Shown piece by piece: positions 61,247-64,000 of a stretch of DNA of 64,000 bases; position 1 is the first letter of the stretch; each line of letters starts with the position of its first letter. The stretch spans positions 1 through 64,000 of the forward strand of contig DGWI01000041.1 of the NCBI GenBank assembly GCA_002396085.1, in the 5' to 3' direction. The notes beneath the pieces are model-generated. The model saw only the letters and a list, made by a program, of their open reading frames with translations. It made no database searches and was not told the origin of the DNA. A program made the position numbers and the translations under genes. Source of the stretch: Porphyromonadaceae bacterium UBA4262 (lineage in GTDB: Bacteria; Bacteroidota; Bacteroidia; Bacteroidales; Muribaculaceae).

Positions 61247-62818
61247 ATGTTTAAAAATCATCCCAAAGGACTAATCCCCGCCGCATTGAGTAACATGGGC
61301 GAGCGATTTGGTTACTACATCATGAACGCAGTGCTGCTGCTGTTCCTGTGTTCAAAGTTCGGTCTGGACGAGGGCGTGGCAGGTGTCATCTATGCCGTGT
61401 TCTACGCCGGCATCTATGTGCTGAGCCTGGTGGGCGGTCTCATTGCCGACCGCACCCAGAACTACAAGAGCACCATCCAGTGGGGTCTGCTCATCATGGC
61501 CATCGGCTATGTGCTGCTGTCGATCCCCGTTGTTCACTCGGCTGGCAACCACATGTGGCTGCTCACCTTCACTTGCGTGGCTCTGTTCCTCATTGCCTTC
61601 GGTAATGGTTTGTTCAAGGGCAACCTGCAGGCTATCGTGGGTCAGATGTACGACAACATGGAGGCCGATGCCATTGCACGTGGCATCAAGGGTGACGAAC
61701 TCAACCAGATCAAGGAACGCCGTGACTCGGGCTTCCAGATCTTCTATGTGTTCATCAACATTGGTGGTCTGATTGCACCGTTCGTGGCTCCGCTGCTGCG
61801 CCAGTGGTGGCTGGGGGTCAAGGGCATGGTCTACGATGCAGGTCTTCCCGCTTTATGCCACCAGTATCTCAACGATGCCGCCAACATGACATCCGAGCAG
61901 ATGACCAATCTGACCCAGTTGATGGAGAAGGCTAACCCCAGCATGGTGAGCGACATGGGTGCTGCTTGCAGCAGTTATCTGGAGGTGTTCAACACTGGTG
62001 TTCACTACTCGTTTATTGCTTCGGTGGTGGCCATGTTCATCTCGTTGGCTATCTTCATCACATTCAAGAAAATCTTCCCGACTCCCGCCAAGAAGGAGGC
62101 CGCCGCAGCCGTCGACTACACTCCCGAGGAGAAGGCCTCGATGGCCCGCGAGATCAAGCAGCGCATGTATGCCCTGTTTGCAGTGCTGGGCGTGTGCGTG
62201 TTCTTCTGGCTGTCGTTCCACCAGAATGGTCAGTCGCTGTCGGTGTTTGCTCGCGACTATGTCATCACCGACACCATCGCACCCGAGATTTGGCAGGCCG
62301 TGAACCCGTTCTTCGTGATTGTGCTCACGCCTATCATTATGGCCATCTTTGCCGCTCTGACAAAGGCCGGTCGTGCCATCTCAACCCCGCGTAAGATTGT
62401 CATCGGTATGTTTATCACCGCACTGGCCTATCTGTTCTTGATGGTGCTCAGCATGGGTTACGACTATCCCAATGGTGAGGATTTCCGCGCCATGGACCTC
62501 GCACAACAGACGGCGATGAAGTCACAGTGGTGGGTGCTGATTGCCACCTACTTCTTCCTCACCGTGGCCGAGTTGTTCATCTCGCCCCTGGGTCTGTCGT
62601 TTGTGTCGAAGATTGCTCCCAAGCACCTGCAGGGTATCTGCCAGGGATTGTGGCTGGGTGCTACTGCACTGGGCAACCTGTTCATCTGGATTGGCCCGGT
62701 CATGCTCAACAAGATGCCTAAACTGTGGATGTGCTGGGCAGTGTTCTTCGTCATCTGCCTCATCGCCATGGGCGTGATGTGGGGCATGGTGAAGTGGCTG
62801 GAGCGCGTCACCGAGTAA
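61247..62818 (+). CDS. POT/PTR2-family peptide transporter (MFS)
   Basis: 523 residues with 12-14 membrane helices. It imports di- and tripeptides with protons. The E-x-x-E-R-x-x-Y-Y motif is represented as NMGERFGYY near residue 17; the PTR signature region GNGLFKGNLQAIVGQMYD and the FYVFINIGG helix are intact; FFWLSFHQNGQSLSVFARDY follows in the second half. An extended loop around 220-260 and a linker of KK/A/E residues near 285-310 are typical for Bacteroidetes members. Confidence 0.9.
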   Translation: MFKNHPKGLIPAALSNMGERFGYYIMNAVLLLFLCSKFGLDEGVAGVIYAVFYAGIYVLSLVGGLIADRTQNYKSTIQWGLLIMAIGYVLLSIPVVHSAGNHMWLLTFTCVALFLIAFGNGLFKGNLQAIVGQMYDNMEADAIARGIKGDELNQIKERRDSGFQIFYVFINIGGLIAPFVAPLLRQWWLGVKGMVYDAGLPALCHQYLNDAANMTSEQMTNLTQLMEKANPSMVSDMGAACSSYLEVFNTGVHYSFIASVVAMFISLAIFITFKKIFPTPAKKEAAAAVDYTPEEKASMAREIKQRMYALFAVLGVCVFFWLSFHQNGQSLSVFARDYVITDTIAPEIWQAVNPFFVIVLTPIIMAIFAALTKAGRAISTPRKIVIGMFITALAYLFLMVLSMGYDYPNGEDFRAMDLAQQTAMKSQWWVLIATYFFLTVAELFISPLGLSFVSKIAPKHLQGICQGLWLGATALGNLFIWIGPVMLNKMPKLWMCWAVFFVICLIAMGVMWGMVKWLERVTE

Positions 62819-62883
62819 CCCGATAAGACATAAGAACAAAAGGACAAAAGTCTCAAGAACACAAGGAGACTTGTCTTAACGCT

Positions 62884-62917
62884 AAATTCCCGAAAAGTTT
62901 GGACTTTTCGGGAATTT
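62884..62917. terminator. Hairpin after the peptide transporter
   Basis: Perfect 15-bp stem AAATTCCCGAAAAGT / ACTTTTCGGGAATTT around TTGG. The A/T-rich stem ends suit termination in either direction; the T tract is weak. Confidence 0.7.
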
Positions 62918-62946
62918 GCTATATCTGCTGGCACATTCTGAAACTA

Positions 62947-62989
62947 ACATCCTCCCTCATCTCCTGTCGATGGAGCTAAGGGAGGATGT
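62947..62989. terminator. Second hairpin between convergent genes
   Basis: ACATCCTCCCT / AGGGAGGATGT stem with inner CTCC/GGAG, followed on the plus strand by CCTTTGTTGTT. It lies between the peptide transporter and the arginine deiminase-like gene. Confidence 0.6.
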
Positions 62990-63010
62990 CCTTTGTTGTT
63001 AGTACGCTGG

Positions 63011-64000
63011 CTAGTCGCGCAGGATGGGCATGGTCATGCAGCGGGCGCCACCGCCGGCGCGAGGCAGCTCGCTGCCGGGGAAGGCGGCGACAAACTTGTC
63101 GTAGTCTTGCATGTTGACCTTGCCGCTGACGATGTCCTCGGCGCTGAGCACGGCAAAGCCTGCCTTGTCAAGCGCATCGATGGTGTGGGTGTTGCGCCGA
63201 TAGCCTATGACCTTGCCATCGCCCAGCGAGAAGAAGTTGGCCCCGCTGTGCCACTGCTCGCGCAGCTGCACCCAGGGATCACTGCCCCCGCCCAGCACAG
63301 GCTCGATGTCCCATCCCAGATGGCGCAGACCATCGACGATGTTGGGCACCGTGCGATAGCTGATCTTGCCGTGGTCGATGGTGATGAGCGTGGTGTCCTT
63401 GCCGGCAAACAGGCCCTGCTTCTTGAGCATCGGCTCGAAGGCCATGCACTGGTGCTGGCCCAGGAAGGTGAACACCATGTCGAGGTGGATGAACGAGTCG
63501 GGCTTGTGCGGGAGCTGTTGCACCAGGATGTTGAAGTGTTCGCGCTCGCGGGCAAAGGTCTGCGCCAGGTATTCGATGCCCTTGGCATTGGTGCGAATGC
63601 CCTGGCCGATGCACAGGAGGTCGGGTGCGGCGATGTGCACATCACCTCCCTCGGTGCGTGCCCAGCGGTCCCAGGCCATGGCATTGAGCATCTTCACGCC
63701 GAAGAAGCGTCCGAAGATGGCCTCATAGATCATGGTCTCGCGCTCGCGGGCCTCAAAACTCATCGAGTTGATGAGCACGCGGTCAAAGACTGTCGACGAC
63801 GCGTCGCGGGTGAAGAATAGGTTGTATAGCGGCTCGAGCAGATAGCGGTCGTCGCTCTGGCGGTCCCACTCGGGGTCCTCATAACCCTCGATGAGCACCG
63901 CTGCCAGCTGTCGGGTGTCGCAGCTGTTGAGGTAGTCAAGCAGCGGCTGTGTCTTGGCGCCATAGTTGCGCACGGTGTCGGTGATCATCTGCTGACGCAC
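63011..64000 (-). CDS. Arginine deiminase family protein, 5' end outside the window
   Basis: 329 residues seen, open at the window edge; a GTG there may not be the true start. Family motifs: FTRDASSTVF, ARTEGGDVH, the HLDMVF block with the candidate catalytic His, and RAGGGARCMTMPILRD with the candidate catalytic Cys near the C-terminus. These match arginine deiminases, which convert arginine to citrulline and ammonia. The C-terminal glycine-rich Cys loop is complete. No other arc genes are in the window. Confidence 0.85.
   Translation of the reverse strand: MRQQMITDTVRNYGAKTQPLLDYLNSCDTRQLAAVLIEGYEDPEWDRQSDDRYLLEPLYNLFFTRDASSTVFDRVLINSMSFEARERETMIYEAIFGRFFGVKMLNAMAWDRWARTEGGDVHIAAPDLLCIGQGIRTNAKGIEYLAQTFAREREHFNILVQQLPHKPDSFIHLDMVFTFLGQHQCMAFEPMLKKQGLFAGKDTTLITIDHGKISYRTVPNIVDGLRHLGWDIEPVLGGGSDPWVQLREQWHSGANFFSLGDGKVIGYRRNTHTIDALDKAGFAVLSAEDIVSGKVNMQDYDKFVAAFPGSELPRAGGGARCMTMPILRD

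Overview
The window is chromosomal DNA of a Bacteroidales bacterium, probably Prevotellaceae- or Muribaculaceae-like; the sequence alone does not fix the genus. Three things support this. Promoters match the Bacteroidetes type (TAnnTTTG at -7 with TTTG or TTG about 20 nt upstream) rather than the sigma70 type. There are outer-membrane TonB-type receptors, BspA-like leucine-rich-repeat and dockerin-tailed secreted proteins, and type IX secretion (T9SS) parts: PorX and two PorZ-like propeller proteins. The housekeeping genes (purC-ubiE, rimP-nusA-infB, tsaE, aroQ, birA) sit in arrangements usual for the order.

Layout. 0.4-5.6 kb holds two secreted surface proteins, one dockerin-tailed and one with a C-terminal sorting-like domain. 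5.6-6.4 kb is a REP-associated tyrosine transposase (RAYT) between REP palindromes, two of which form a perfect 30-bp inverted pair. 6.4-10.2 kb holds minus-strand housekeeping genes: a DUF2795-like protein, PduO-type cobalamin adenosyltransferase, LOG-family protein, biotin ligase, TsaE and a TPR membrane protein. 10.5-12.7 kb holds a zinc-ribbon membrane protein and PorX. 12.8-17.3 kb holds a BspA-like protein and a TonB-type outer-membrane barrel. 17.4-24.3 kb is the standout: a 2148-residue secreted protein whose leader carries a full cobalamin riboswitch and which contains a DUF4465-like domain. A small secreted protein is divergent from it.

25.3-35.2 kb holds two tandem DNA/RNA non-specific endonucleases, a TPR protein, a class C beta-lactamase-like hydrolase, purC, ubiE, an isolated phage portal plus M15 peptidase pair, and a CE1-type esterase. 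35.3-40.1 kb is a likely metal operon: a TonB receptor, a secreted HMA protein with a metallothionein-like tail of nine 13-residue repeats, and a TPR-membrane-AraC regulator joined by a GTGA overlap. 40.1-45.2 kb holds secreted proteins and a translationally coupled three-gene unit containing a PgeF/YfiH laccase-domain protein. 45.4-48.6 kb holds tRNA-Ser(GGA), an EamA transporter, an O-methyltransferase, aroQ and a membrane protein.

49.3-54.5 kb is rimP-nusA-infB. 54.6-59.4 kb is the tandem porZ-like pair. 59.5-64.0 kb holds a zinc-ribbon membrane protein, a 37-residue membrane peptide, a POT-family peptide transporter and a 5'-truncated arginine deiminase family gene.

The spaces between genes are rich in repeats: a 280-380 bp family with TATATA-containing inverted ends (four copies), AT-rich inverted repeats built on AATTAAGAATT, REP palindromes and a 98-bp G/C-tract hairpin. 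Two themes join the genes: surface display (PorX, PorZ and several T9SS-like C-terminal domains) and capture of scarce cofactors or metals at the cell surface (the riboswitch-controlled giant protein and the HMA/TonB operon).
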